Part shown: piece after piece, positions 1 through 12,292 of the stretch | How positions within the stretch are numbered: position 1 is the stretch's first letter | Layout: every line of letters starts with the position of its first letter | Source: Avena insularis | Taxonomy: Eukaryota > Streptophyta > Magnoliopsida > Poales > Poaceae | Direction: 5' to 3' | Length of the DNA: 64,000 nucleotides | NCBI GenBank assembly: GCA_023614405.1 | Contig: CM042692.1 | Location: forward strand, 117,111,503 to 117,175,502 | Position numbers and translations under genes: made by a program | The notes under the pieces: model-generated | What the model was told of the DNA's origin: nothing | Seen by the model: the letters and a program-made list of their open reading frames with translations, nothing else | Database searches by the model: none

Positions 1-682
1 GCAAGCTACTAACACTCAGGCATACTATTAAAGCATAAACTTATATTTATGGTTTTATCCAACTAACACTCGGCGAATGTTTGGGGATGATAGTGTTGGT
101 GGAACCGCACCAGCCTTCAGCTTCTCATCATGAAGACAAACTTGATCTAGTAACTCAACAAGCTTCATGATGTTCAGCTTCTTGAGCTTCTCCTTCAGCT
201 ATAATATTTCTAGTCTCCAAATAGTGGAGGGCCAGCTTCTGGATCTCTTCTACATTTTTCTGAGAAAGGACAAGCTTGGCAATTCCCGGATTCTGCAAAA
301 AGTTTTCAGCAAAGACTTCAGCTGAGGGATCGTTACCCTTAGTGGGTTCACCCTTATCAACTCCTGAGTCACTCATGGTGATGTCGGGTTGTGAACCAAT
401 GTTCATTGGCTCTTAAGATTGAGCCACAACATCCTCAATGCGCGGAGACGGAATATCTTCAGTCACTGAGGATGGATTCGGAGTAGTAACTGGAGGCGTA
501 GCAGCGGGCGAGACAATGTTTAGCTTCTGCTAGCGCTAAACCTTTCCCAGCTTTTCTCCTTTTCCGTTCCCCTTGATAATTGATTTAGCTCTAGCCAATA
601 ACAAAACAAGATCGTTGTGGGCTCCCCGGATTATTCATCCGAGAAATCCATGTTATGCATATTTCCACATTCCCATGATCAG
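1..682 (-). pseudogene. 3' part of gypsy accessory gene 1 (antisense gene, broken)
   Basis: Minus-strand coding remnant. The clearest open stretch is 406-155 (83 residues, acidic and helical-looking). Another coding-like stretch upstream (about 640-410) is broken by stops. I read it as the continuation of the accessory gene at 7947-9138, separated from it by the LTR block at 683-7888: the same strand, the correct order, and an intron donor at 7946 whose acceptor side would lie here. The gene belongs to the plant family annotated as 'putative gypsy type transposon' (Pfam Transposase_28 type), carried antisense between pol and the 3' LTR in Tat-like elements. Its function is unknown. The assignment of this left part is inference from position; the 83-residue piece has no motif I recognise. 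Confidence 0.45.
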
Positions 683-1060
683 TGAGCCGTGGAACATAAC
701 CGACTGGTATCATTACAACATCTGAAAACATAACGAATTACAAGACTTACATAAATGCCATTATGGCTACACCATCCTTATCAGCGGAATACCATCATGC
801 GCAGAGCCCAATCGCGCCTCAACGTACAGGCAACTGACTGGGAATACGGCCTAGCTCGCTGGACGTCACCTTAATCTTCCGAAGTCGAACCTCTGAAAGT
901 CTGGCCAAGTAAATAGCTAGGGACAAAGTCGTAAGTACTATTGAATGCACTCGCAAACCACCAGGAGAATGACATGAGGAAATGCAAGTCTAGCTGTGGC
1001 GAAAGAGCTTTATCTAGGGTTGTTTTTGAAAAGCCTAGACTACCTCTTGTAGTTATGGCA

Positions 1061-1143
1061 TCTCCATATCTTTGTTGAAAAAGAGTTTGAAAACATGCCT
1101 TTGTTCTATAAGTCAAGACATCTCCATATCTTTGTTGAAAAAG
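1061..1143. repeat. 60-bp tandem duplication in LTR block
   Basis: The string tctccatatctttgttgaa occurs at 1061 and again at 1121, exactly 60 bases apart, with similar sequence between. It is a local tandem duplication inside the LTR-type block. It makes the open frame at 871-1269 look repetitive, but there is no sign that this frame is a gene. Confidence 0.8.
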
Positions 1144-3528
1144 CGTTTTGAAAACAGTTTTGGAGTAAAAACCCTTTGTAAACCTCTTCGACCACCTCGG
1201 GTCAAAACAAGCTTTCGAACTCGGGTTCCCCCAGAACCTTCGTCCTCTTAGTACTTGTTTCCCAAACAAGCACGGTTTGGGTACTCCTAGCCAACACCTT
1301 TACAACCGTCCTTGACCGTGGACACGCCTATTCGAATAGATTAGACTCTGCAGAGTTTGCGCACTTTCCCCACAAGAATCAATACATCCGTCGTGATACA
1401 ACCATGGCCCACTACCACTGTAGATGGGGGTCCAGATAATCAAACCTAACCTTTCGCTTGTCGACCCTAGCAAAGGCATGCTTTTCCTTTTGGGTTTGTT
1501 CTCCCCGGCAACAAGTATGTGGCTCCCAGCCATAGTCCTGCCTTCCATACACGTGCATACCCAAGCCGCAGCTTGGCGTATACCTTAAATCTGGTCACTC
1601 CCCTTCCTTCCGTACTCCAAGTCATACCATCCGCGGGAGACCCAATTGTTGCACCGGCCTCCTGCCAGTTCAAGATCACTCTTGCCGAAACAAGCAACAG
1701 GCTTCAGATCAGCGATCTGGTAGCGCCTGCCCAGAATTGCAGGGATCTCTCCCTATAAGCATGGTAGAAGTTGCCTCGGCTAATGCGGACAAACTACGAG
1801 CTAAGCCCCAGCACCTGTGGTTATGTGGTTGCACGGATAAAAATTGTTCCGGTAAAGGCGTAGAATATCCCATCACTTTCTCATTCCTCATCATCACCAT
1901 TTCTTTCATTAAAACACCCGCTTAGAACGATGCCTCTTCCCAAGGGTTTTACAAAATAGTTTTTAAACATTTGTAGTGGGATAAATCCCAAAACAGTTTA
2001 TTTTCTCAAAACCGGGGTTTCCAACGAGGTAGGATGCTAACCATCATACTCTCGATCTAAAGGGATAAAATGGTAGGTACATCGGGGTGGTGCCTCGAAG
2101 GACACGAAGTCATAACTTGGAGGAGCCAAGTTACTATCGCAGTATTTGTAAAACAAAACATGTAGGTAGATAATGCAATTTATAAAGAGGATATAAAATA
2201 GGTAAAAGAGAATAGGACATATATCAGAGTTCAGGAATGGTGGCTTGCCTAAGTCCCTTGACTTCTTTAGAAAACCAAGAATACCCAATAAACAATTAAT
2301 AAGAAGTCCCTTCCTTCTTGTCGTCAGACACTCACACTATCGTCGTCATCGGGTACACATGCAAGCAGACAATACCACAATCAATACAAGGTAAACAAGC
2401 ATCAAACCATACAGCAAGCAAACATACTGAACACTACTGAACTTGGGAGGTTTTGGAGAAGTTGGGTTTTATTGGTGTGAATTTACTAGATTGTCACTAG
2501 AGTGTTTTCTCTTGGAAGATAGTGGTCAAGGCTAGATACAATGCATTTGGATTAGGGTTCTGATGTCAGTAGGCTACCAAAGGGTAACCATGATATCCTT
2601 AGGTAGGTCTTGATAAGACAGAACCATTACAAGTGGTTTCACTTGAATATCAAATTCCTAGATTTAATTATGATTTTTAAAGTGGATTAAACTCTAGTTT
2701 GAGGAAATAATTCACCAGAAATTATCTGGAGCTCAAAAAATTATTTCCTTGGATGGTTTGATAGTATTTTCTGTATTGAACCACCCAGAGTTGGAATTGT
2801 GTCAAAAGAATTACCAGAATGCCCTCAGTAAATTCCCAAAGTAAGTTCTGTATAGTTATTCTCCTTTTTACCAGATTAATTCTACAAAAGCTATTGGTTT
2901 GGTTCCAAGGGCATATGATAGGCATATGTAATACCTTTTTGTAGGAATTGGATTCACTCTGTTTGGAGTTGTCAAACTCCTGGAGTGATTTATTTAGTGG
3001 AAATACCTATCACAGAAGTATTTAAATCACTAAAATGTCACTAGATCTCAATAAATTCTGAGCTGCTAGGATTTGGTAGATACTGATTCTAGAAGGTACT
3101 GGGAGTTGAGATAAGGTTAAGACCAGATTTGGTTTGGCATAGAAAATTTATCTAAGGCAGATAAAGGTTGATTTGTTATTTTTGTTAAAGACACCCTTCT
3201 GTTCACCTTGGCATAGGACCTATGCTAGATGATGGGTATGTCAAATACCTCTCAGTAGGGCTTTGATTCATCTCAAATGGAGATGTGAAACTCCCTGAGG
3301 AAATTAATTAGTGTAAAGTATACTTGTCAGCAGAATAATTACCAGCAATTTATGAAAATTATTTTGAACTTAGGGTTGCCTCTGCATGTTTGAGAAAACA
3401 TCAGATAACAACTAGAAATTTAGATCTTGGCCTTTGGACTTGATTTACAATTTTGCTTGTTTTTAAACCGACTGGTACAAAACTGGATCTGTAGTTTTAA
3501 AAGAAAAAGAAAAAAAGGGGCAACAAGG

Positions 3529-5388
3529 ACTGGGCCGGATCTAGGGTGTACTGGGCCGGTCGGGAGGGAAATCAGCCCACGATGCTCAGCGAGGAGCGCG
3601 GGAGCCAGCGCTTGAACCTGCCAGGCGGGGCCCGGCGGACATTGAGAAAGGGAGGCCGAAACGGTACCGGCAGATCTCGGCCGTCGGCTTAAGTGGCGAT
3701 GGACGACGCAGCATCGTCGTCCACCTGGGCTCGCCGGCGAAGGGAGCTAACCCTAGCAGAGGGTGGCGCAGGGCGGGGAGCTCACCTGAGGGCTCGAGGA
3801 GGGTCGGGGAGGCTGCAGGGCGACGCTGTCGATGATGCTGAGTAGATCGAGGGGCGGCATGACGGCGGAGGTCCACTGGAAGCAGCTCGGGCGACGGCGG
3901 TCGAGAGCAACCTCGTCGGATCTCAACACCGATGACGGAGGAGTAGGTCCTAGGCCAAAAGAGAAGTACTGTCAGGTAGAGGAGGAGAAGAGGAACACAT
4001 GAGCTGACATGCAGAGGGAATGGAGCAGGGGAGAAGGAGCCTTGCTCGATTCGGTGAGGAGGCCGAGAGCTCCTCTTCTTCTTCCTCTGGTCAGCATAGG
4101 GCAGGGGAGTGGGAGGTAGTGCTGGGGGAGGTAAGTGGCAGGGGAGAGGAGACTGGGCCGGATCTAGGGTGTACTGGGCCGGTCGGGAGGGAAATCAGCC
4201 CACGACAGCCAGCGAGGCCAGGAGCCAGCGCTGTTGAACTGCAAAGGGCCCGGGCGGACATTGAGAAAGGGAGGCCGAAACGGTACCGGCAGATCTCGGC
4301 CGTCGGCTTAAGTGGCGATGGACGACGCAGCGTCGTCGTCCACCTGGGCTCGCCGGCGAAGGGAGCTAACCCTAGCAGAGGGTGGCGCAGGGCGGGGAGC
4401 TCACCTGAGGGCTCGAGGAGGGTCGGGGAGGCTGCAGGGCGACGCTGTCGATGATGCTGAGTAGATCGAGGGGCGGCATGACGGCGGAGGTCCACTGGAA
4501 GCAGCTCGGGCGACGGCGGTCGAGAGCAACCTCGTCGGATCTCAACACCGATGACGGAGGAGTAGGTCCTAGGCCAAAAGAGAAGTACTGTCAGGTAGAG
4601 GAGGAGAAGAGGAACACATGAGCTGACATGCAGAGGGAATGGAGCAGGGGAGAAGGAGCCTTGCTCGATTCGGTGAGGAGGCCGAGAGCTCCTCTTCTTC
4701 TTCCTCTGGTCAGCATAGGGCAGGGGAGTGGGAGGTAGTGCTGGGGGAGGTAAGTGGCAGGGGAGAGGAGACTGGGCCGGATCTAGGGTGTACTGGGCCG
4801 GTCGGGAGGGAAATCAGCCCACGATGCTCAGCGAGGCCAGGAGCTGGAGCTGCTTGAACTCACAAAGGGGGCGGCGGACATTGAGAAAGGGAGGCCGAAA
4901 CGGTACCGGCAGATCTCGGCCGTCGGCTTAAGTGGCGATGGACGACGCAGCGTCGTCGTCCACCTGGGCTCGCCGGCGAAGGGAGCTAACCCTAGCAGAG
5001 GGTGGCGTAGGGCGGGGAGCTCACCTGAGGGCTCGAGGAGGGTCGGGGAGGCTGCAGGGCGACGCTGTCGATGATGCTGAGTAGATCGAGGGGCGGCATG
5101 ACGGCGGAGGTCCACTGGAAGCAGCTCGGGCGACGGCGGTCGAGAGCAACCTCGTCGGATCTCAACACCGATGACGGAGGAGTAGGTCCTAGGCCAAAAG
5201 AGAAGTACTGTCAGGTAGAGGAGGAGAAGAGGAACACATGAGCTGACATGCAGAGGGAATGGAGCAGGGGAGAAGGAGCCTTGCTCGATTCGGTGAGGAG
5301 GCCGAGAGCTCCTCTTCTTCTTCCTCTGGTCAGCATAGGGCAGGGGAGTGGGAGGGAGTGCTGGGGGAGGTAAGTGGCAGGGGAGAGG
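3529..5388. repeat. Three tandem copies of a ~620-bp GC-rich segment
   Basis: The phrase actgggccggatctaggg recurs at 3529, 4152 and 4771, and the third unit ends at 5388, giving periods of 623 and 619. The copies are nearly identical. They differ mainly in a short patch about 60-110 bases into each unit (near 3590-3640, 4205-4255 and 4830-4880). On the minus strand the array begins about 40 bases downstream of the TATA box at 5435-5428, so the repeated part is the transcribed leader of this LTR. Repeated open frames on both strands (serine-rich and arginine/proline-rich) come from the GC bias and the triplication; I do not call them genes. Confidence 0.93.
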
Positions 5389-5427
5389 AGCAAATGAGGG
5401 GCAGAGGCGAGCTGGGGTGGCCTCTGG

Positions 5428-5437
5428 CCTATATACC
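5428..5437 (-). promoter_or_regulatory. TATA box of the LTR block
   Basis: The minus strand reads TATATAGG in a GC-rich setting (GGTATATAGGCC), followed about 40 bases later by the triplicated leader. This is the expected place for an LTR promoter in minus orientation. Confidence 0.6.
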
Positions 5438-7893
5438 AAGGAGGGAGGGGTAGATGGTGTAAATGACCATTTAGGACAAGGGGGAGAGGATTGATGGCCA
5501 GTTATTGGTCCTGGGGACGGTAGGGAGGGGTAGGATTGGTATTTGGTCCTGCTGGATCAGAGAGGGAGGGGGTGGCAGCTATGGTGATTAATTAGAGTAG
5601 ATCCTTGTAAGATTGTGTTGTCTCTCTCTCTCCTTCTACTAGTCCAATGGTAGAATGGGAAAGGCTGAGGTGTTACTACAGTGCTAGTCGACCAGGGGTG
5701 TGTCTTGATGTTGAGGATAAGCATTGAACAAGTTTTGATGGAATTTGGAAATGGTTGGAGTAGTGGATTTGCTTCATTGGCAATTTTGATCCAATTGATG
5801 GTTGTGAAGGTAGTCCAAAATCTTGCATTGGACCAGAGGAGGAAATGGTACCGGTAGATAGATGAGGTCAAGGTAGACTCCTAGGATTTAATTGAGATTT
5901 TTATGTGGGGTTTTAGTCCACTTAAATCCATTTACTCAAAAAGGACAGAAGTGGTTTCTAGAGGATCATTTTATATTTTTACATTGGACAAGGGTGGATT
6001 TTGATTTGAGAGGGTCCCAAATGTGAATACACAATTAGGGGAATTTTTCCCAGATTTATTGGGGCATAGAAGTATTTAAAACAATTATTACCAATTCAGC
6101 CATTTAAGAAAATGGACAAAGAGAAATAATAAAGCTTCTCAAAACTATTTATTTTTGAGATGGAAGATAGATTAGGATATATGGAACTCACTTGAGCCAA
6201 GAGTTGGAGAAATGTTTTGGCAAAAACGAAGCTTTCCTTTATGGAGGGAGTTTTGGAGATTTTGACTATTAAAAGAATTAAATAGTTTTGGGGCCATAAT
6301 AATTTTGGAGAATTATTGATAAATCATGAGGATCAATTTATATGATATGGACAAGGTGTAGCAAGCAGTTGCAACCTTGAGGAATGGAATTCCAACTTGA
6401 ATAAGGTGGAAAACAAGGAGTTGGTTATCTTGGGTGGTGTTATTTTTATACCACCAAGACATGCTTGCATCTTGGAGCTCAGAGTTCACCTTGATGCAAG
6501 GGTTGGATGGATGGTTAGACCAAGTCATATATATGATCATGGCAGAAGAATTTTGGATTAAATTCATTTGAGGCGATCTAGAAGTAATGGCAAACTTTGT
6601 TGAAGTTAAGGCTGCCATGCAAAATGAGTCATGATGCCTTATAAACCATGTGGGTTTAAGCAGCACAGAGATCCACTTGGGGAAAGTGAAGTAGGTCTTG
6701 ATAGAAATCAATGAGTAGATCACGACCATGCAGAGAGTTGGTCCATAGGAGGTTGTATGAGGGTGTGAGCTTCTACCAAAGTAGGCATGATGACTAGTTT
6801 GGAAGGAAATGATATTTTCTTGTATGCAAAACCATCATGGACAAGTGGGTTGGAGGAGGATATAACCAGGGGCAAATGTGTTCCTTGGTAGTGCTTAGGA
6901 TGGTTAGCAAGATGGTTTAGGTGCATTTCCAAAAATGCACATGGTTTGAGAAAAGGAGGCATTCAAATATGTGATGTTGAAACTGTTTCCAGACTTAGTC
7001 AATTTTGGCAGTTTTGAGGATTTTGACTAGGGTATGAGAGGGAAGGTTCTTGGAGGGGTTGCTAGGTCTTAGAGAACTAGCAAGTGGATGATATGGAAGA
7101 GTAGAGTGAGTAGCATATATCTGTGCTTGATATTGGTCTTCATGGACTTGGAAACATCTAGAATGAAGATCCTCAGAATAGATCTGGTTAAGGGTTTTAG
7201 ATGATCACCTAGTGGCTAGGGACCATATCTAGCTTTGTATTCTTGCTAGGGATTGCTGATTTGGAAACATCTTGATCCTAGTGATGAGCTCCTAGAGTAG
7301 CTCATACTACTCCTAAGCAAACAAGTCAAATAGCAGATCAAAACAACTCGTCAGACAGTAGATCAAGGCAATTCATCTTATAAGCTATCCAACTACTACT
7401 AGGGTTACCATCAAGCTTAGCTTGGGGTAAGGTTGGGGCATTTTGAAGAGGTTGAATTTTGAATAAGATGAGAGTCCTTGGTATCTCTACCAAGAGTAGA
7501 ATTCAAATGCTTTGAAAAGAGGTTTTGGGAATCTAGAGATAGAATTAGTTTTGTGTTCTGTCTTGAAAACATAAGGAGATTGTATTATATATCTCTCCAT
7601 AGTTTTGTCAATAGAAGCTACAAAAATAGTTTTGGTTACATAGGCATCTTGGCTCGTGTTTTGAAATGCCAGAACGTTTGAGAATATGTAGAATGAGCTA
7701 GGATAGTTTTGGGTAAATAGCTTTTGTCAACTAAGGGTGGGGTAAGGAGTATCCTAAGATACACTTTCATAAGCACAAGTGCAAACAAACAACAAGCAAG
7801 CACTGCACCAATGCATAAGAAAAAGTTTTTTTCCCCTGATTTTCCATTCTGGACAACTAATCAGGGTTACTGAAATTGGGATGTTACAATAGC

Positions 7894-9138
7894 TATGACC
7901 CGAAAAGAACAAAAACAAAAATACATGGTTTGATGGAAGAACTTACTTCTTGACGACTGGCATAACTTCTGGGCCAGCTTGCACAATCGGAGTCTTACGT
8001 TTCCCGGCAAGTGCTTCTGGCAACACTTCCAGCTCTTCATCCTCGTGAGGAACTGGATCTTCAGGTGGATATCCCTCGAGAGGAGCTAGCTCTGACTCAA
8101 GGAGGTTAGAAAGCTGAAAGACGGATTATTTCAGTATTGCGAATAAAACATACAAACTAACAATTACATGGGAAGTCAGTCAAAAATCTTACTTGGGTCA
8201 AGGGCGTTTCTAGTGTGAACATGTCCAGAGAAACATCTGGAATCTACCGGTCTATGTGCTCCTTGATCAACCACCTGACTCGGATCTCGTATTCTTTGTT
8301 GGGAATCAAGAGGCAGCTAATCCCCAGGCTCTCTTTTCTACTTTTGGTGATCATGTGCATCAGCCGATCCCCACGGTGCTGAAGAGGTTGAATCCGACAA
8401 GCTAGCCAGCAATGGCCTAAGTCGGATACCTTCAGTCCTCTGTGCTTCATCAAAAATTCAATCTGCCTCTTGGCACGGATCAAATTGTAAGATCCATCTC
8501 GTCCGCGTCCCATGATTCTTGGGGAGCGGCAGCACCATCAACAAAAGTCGACAAGCCTTCTTGCTTGCCGGGATCCGGTTTGTCCTTGTGATAGAAAAAT
8601 GTGGACGGCCATCTATTCAGTGATTCACTAGCTATGACCTTGGGATAGACTCGGTCTTTCCTAAAGACTAAGCTAAGGGTTCTGGTTATGTATGGAACGC
8701 CAACAGTGATGGAGTTTTTCTAGTACTAAAATAGTACCGGAAGAAAGTAAGACTTGGCTTAATTTAGAGATAACCCTCACAAAGAGAGACATAGGCGCTA
8801 AGCTCTAGAATAAAATTGGGAGGAAGATTATGGAGTTGCACACCGTAATAATTAATCACCTCGGAGAAGAACTTTGAGGGTGGAAAACTCAGACCTCGAT
8901 AAAGATGAGTACCAAAGTCTACCTCTCATTTGCGGGGGGCGGCGGGAAGAGGCTCATCGAAGCCTCTCCCCCACTCACCGCCAAGGAGGAGACCTTTTGC
9001 CTCAATGCCACGGAGCTTCTCGTCATCTAGGACGCAGGGGATCCAGACCCCGTGATGGCCTCTGTCTTCCACCGCCGCCATAGACGCCGCCACCCTGGAA
9101 CTTGATGCATCTACCATATCGCCGGAGGGTATGACCAT
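7894..9138 (-). pseudogene. 5' part of gypsy accessory gene 1 (Transposase_28-type), broken
   Basis: Minus strand, first ATG at 9138. Exon 1 encodes the W-I-P-x-x-L-D-D-E-K-L start of the family (9085-9020) and, further on, a V-I-N-Y-Y-G-V-Q-L-H-N-L-P-P-N segment followed by V-S-L-C-E-G (8850-8767), both typical of the 'putative gypsy type transposon' domain. In-frame stops at 8928-8926 and 8766-8764 and a frameshift near 8710 break it. Coding resumes to 8193, then an 81-bp intron (donor GTAAGA at 8192, acceptor TTTCAG ending 8112), then an acidic exon 8111-7947 ending at donor GTAAGTTC (7946). The second intron is cut by the LTR block at 7888. The role of these antisense genes is not known. 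The identity is well supported by motifs; loss of function is clear. Confidence 0.75.
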
Positions 9139-9425
9139 AGATGGGCAGCGCTATGGAGATTTTGAGGCGGAGAGGAGGAGGAAATGGGGCGCAGATTTTG
9201 GCTCAGGGTGAAGAAAGGCAAGGGCACTGGTGAGAAGAAAATGTCGAGATTTCACCCCTTATAGCGTCGCTTGCGCCAAGATTGCTGTAAACACATGACA
9301 TTTGCACCACACGTTGCGGAAGGAGCAAGGCAACTTCCCCAAGAAGATTGTGCTGCCTCGATCTCTGTGTGTGCATTAAAACGGGTGCCTCGGTTCCACG
9401 CAAAGTGGACCACACCAACGTTCAC
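9139..9425 (-). promoter_or_regulatory. Upstream region of accessory gene 1 with TATA-like box
   Basis: This is the stretch between the first ATG of the accessory gene and the point where element C inserted. The minus strand has TATAAGGGG at 9263-9255, about 120 bases upstream of the ATG, in an otherwise non-coding purine-rich context. The arrangement mirrors the second accessory gene (TATA-like at 57264-57253, ATG at 57014), which suggests that these genes carry their own antisense promoter. Confidence 0.5.
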
Positions 9426-10560
9426 TAATAAGGGGTGACCTCAAGGGTGGCCCGATCTTCACGGATCTCGTGGTAAAATCGATGGGAAAGCGAGGGGAAA
9501 CAGAGAAGGTAGCGGAAGAGAACACACACCACATGAAGAACACGATGAACACATGCGAACACGACACGATACAAGGCCAATTGCTCCCGCCAGCAGCCAC
9601 CGGTCCGATACAATTCTCGCAAGGAAAGATCGGTCAAAGTGCTCCCGTCAATCCCAATCGGAGAGGGAAGAACACCTTGGAGAATATCTTGACAACTTGG
9701 CGAAGGGCTCCGACACCAATGCCTTGTACAACGATGGATGTGCGATGCAAAGTCCAACGAGGTTGGTGACGATAGTCGGTCCCCTTGGTAAAGGGGATGA
9801 GGCAAAACTAGAGATTCCACAAAGAGGGTTGTCTTTAGTCTATCATCTATGCCTTAGGGGTACAATGAGGGGTGGGGCCTTATTTATAGGCCAACCACTA
9901 GAATGGGGGTAGTTTGGGCATAAAACTAGGGTTTGGGGCAAAATAGAGGGGTACATGGGCCAAGGGCCTAGATGTTGGTGGGTAGGCCCATCACTTAGGC
10001 TGGAGACGAGGTGCTAGGGCCGGAGACTCCGGGGCAGGCGTCGCTCTCCGGGGTAGAATCGGGTGTGGCGGACAGAGAGCTTGAGGCCGGTGCCCGGAGT
10101 CCTAGGGCGGAGACTCGTGTGCGGCAGGCCGGAGACTCCGGGGTCACGTGGCTAGAGACTCTGGGGTGCACGGAGACTCCGGGGTTGTGGTTGCTCTCCG
10201 GTCTTGTCTCCAGGGAGGTGTACTAGGAGCTTGAAGCAGGGGTCCGGAGTCCGGTCCGGAGTCCTGGCCGGAGACTCCAATATTGGAGGCCGGAGACTCT
10301 AGGGCTTCAGCTGCTGCTTCTTCCTTCTCCTCATCCAAGCCTCCATCTTGTCGGGGTTGGTGCCCCGGGCTTCCTCCCTTACCTCCGTAGTTGTCGGTGT
10401 GAACCTATCATGATAATGGGACAAAGTATGAAGTAGTATAACGTTTAATAGGGTAGGAAGTGGGCTCGCATAGAGGAACTGATTAACCTTTGGAGTCCAT
10501 GATGACTTGGCATAAGTTGGATACCTTGATGTGGTAACGGCCGTAGGTCGGGAGACATCA
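9426..10560 (-). repeat. Element C, left LTR (3' LTR in its own orientation)
   Basis: 1135 bp. The minus-strand start is TGATGT (10560-10555), preceded by a polypurine tract at 10576-10561. The end reads CCTTATTA at 9426; the partner LTR reads CCTTATCA. It contains the conserved block shared by all family members (bases 9431-9520 and 9760-9880) and an array of CCGGAG(A/T)CTCCGG palindromes between about 10018 and 10310, perfect at 10020-10032 and 10129-10141. Confidence 0.85.
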
Positions 10561-10577
10561 GCTCCCCCATTCAAAAA
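10561..10577 (-). promoter_or_regulatory. Polypurine tract of element C
   Basis: The minus strand reads TTTTTGAATGGGGGAGC directly before the LTR start TGATGT. This is the expected primer for plus-strand DNA synthesis and fixes both the LTR edge and the minus orientation. Confidence 0.75.
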
Positions 10578-11109
10578 GAGTCGTCCTCGACTCTCCATGC
10601 TCATCACAAAGTAGAAGCAGTTAAGAGACTTTCTTGATGCTAGGGTTCACCATATAGGCGTCCTCGGGAAGATTGATTTGACAATACTTCAACATTCCTT
10701 CACTTTCCATTAAGCCTACAGAGCTCACAAAAAAGCGAAACAACACTGAAAGAGTAGCCAATTCATGAAGATTATAGCATGAGTCCTCAAGAAGAAGGAA
10801 GTCACCTTAGGATGTATAGATAACTTGTTGAAGGGCTGCCATAGGTAACTCTCTACGATTCATCTTATCAACTCATGGTTGGTAGAGGTTGACGTGTATG
10901 CAATTTTACCTTCACACAACAAAGACCAAGAAAATATTTTCTGGCGTGATAGAGGAGCATGTCATTTCAGGCATATCCATTCTTGTTCACAACACTATTA
11001 GCACGATACACGTATAGCAAATGGAATGCATAAGCAAGTTCAATGTGCATGGAAATCATTTGAACATCATCCAAATGTGGGAACTCAAAAACTCCATATA
11101 ACATATCAG
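10578..11109 (-). other. Element C internal, 3' non-coding part
   Basis: No coding sequence was recognised. It aligns with 18550-18825 of element B (shared strings include gagtcgtcctcgactct, and the block around the end of the repeat gene), so it is the family's region between the repeat gene and the polypurine tract. Element C has about 250 bases here that B lacks. Confidence 0.6.
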
Positions 11110-12292
11110 TGTGGCACTCAAAGTGTTAGACTAAAATTTTGTTCAACATCTTTGATGCAAGAATAGGAGAATTCGGCAAAAACACATGAGGAAGGATATC
11201 CAAAACAACATTATTATGTGTACAAACCAACCATTGGAAAGATAAATTGTTCAATATGTTGGATGCCACACACAAATCGTCCAAAGCAAAGATCATGGAA
11301 GTGAGTGTATAGAGAGCGGAAGCAAAAACAACATGTTTGCAAATAAAACATATGAAAAATAAAATGCTCCTTATGTTTGTTGGAACAACTATACGAGATA
11401 CTTGGGAGTTATCATGACAATACATGCTCATAATGGCATTATGGTTGCACACAAAACACTGGAAAGAGAAATTGTTGAACATTTTTGTTGCAACATACAA
11501 AGCATCAATATCAAAAAGAAACAAAACATGATTGTCAAAAGGTGAAATAATACCATTAACGTGCTTGCAACCAAACCATAGGAAAGAGCAATTTTTCAAC
11601 ATGAAAGATACGAAGCATGCAAAAGGTATCAGAGTTGGGTACGATCTTGAAATAACTTGGGGGGTGCTCTCTAGAGCTCTTTTTGTCAAATCATGCTCAA
11701 CCGAGGTTGACATTGTAGTGTGGGTACCTACACACAACATAGATAAAAGGAAGAATGTGTGTGTGCATGGTAGACAAACACATCATCCATCATGACGTAT
11801 CTCTTCTTGTGCACATCACCATTAATGTCAATAAAGTGTAAAATAGATGCATGGTGATCATGCAAGTGGGGAACATGCTTATCATGGCAATCATCAAAAT
11901 CTCCAAAAAAATTGAAACCTATGGGGGCCATCTCAATAGAAACCATATGAGAATTATTGTTGCAAGCAAAACAAGTGAAAGAGCAATTATTCATCATATT
12001 GCAAGCAATGGGAGAAATTGAATAACTATCATGACAAAGCATGTCCGAAGCAATAGCATGGTTGCCACAAACATATGAAACGAGAAATTGTTCATCAAGT
12101 TTATCACAACACAAGGATCATTCTTAACATCATTGCAAGCAAAGCAGTGGAAAGAGCAATTGTTCAACATATTGTAAGCAACAACAGGAAAAATGAAATG
12201 TTTGTAGCATGGCATGTCTATGGAAACATCATCAAAATCAAATAATTTCACATGCTCAACATTATGCAAAGGCAAAGTATCACATGGAAATA
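11110..12292 (-). pseudogene. Cys/His repeat protein of element C (broken)
   Basis: Minus strand. Open pieces are 12275-11994, 12114-11728 and 11740-11126, in different frames, so frameshifts are present. It encodes about eight modules of 36-40 residues with a shared core N-N-x-S-F-x-x-F-x-C-x-H (for example near 12160, 11980, 11600, 11470, 11360 and 11240). At DNA level the module shows as recurring 'ttgcaa..aaa.....ggaaagagcaattgttcaacat'-like blocks about 105-120 bases apart. It is the counterpart of 18826-20057 in element B. I do not recognise the family. The recurring Cys and His might bind metal, but that is inference. The upstream part is separated by the insertion at 12293. Confidence 0.65.

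Larger units (their letters stand above)
683..7888 (-). mobile_element. Long LTR-type block, minus orientation (solo LTR or LTR remnant)
   Basis: On the minus strand the block opens with TGTAACATCCC at 7888, a typical grass LTR start. A TATA box follows at 5435-5428, then a GC-rich triplicated segment, then AT-rich sequence. The right end is firm, because it cuts cleanly into the intron of the accessory gene. The left end near 683 (TGAGCC on the plus strand after atcag) is tentative: the right flank is atagc, so no matching TSD was found. At about 7.2 kb, or about 6 kb without the extra repeat copies, it is long for an LTR and may be more than one insertion. No gag or pol motif was found; the open frames inside are short and unrelated to known proteins. 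Confidence 0.5.

Noticed and set aside
1300..1925. Several overlapping short open frames on both strands in the LTR block
   Set aside because: No codon bias, domain or conservation; they overlap one another in different frames.
3586..5453. Repeated open frames on both strands of the 620-bp array
   Set aside because: They recur because the DNA is triplicated and GC-rich. They are not conserved outside it and have no known motif.
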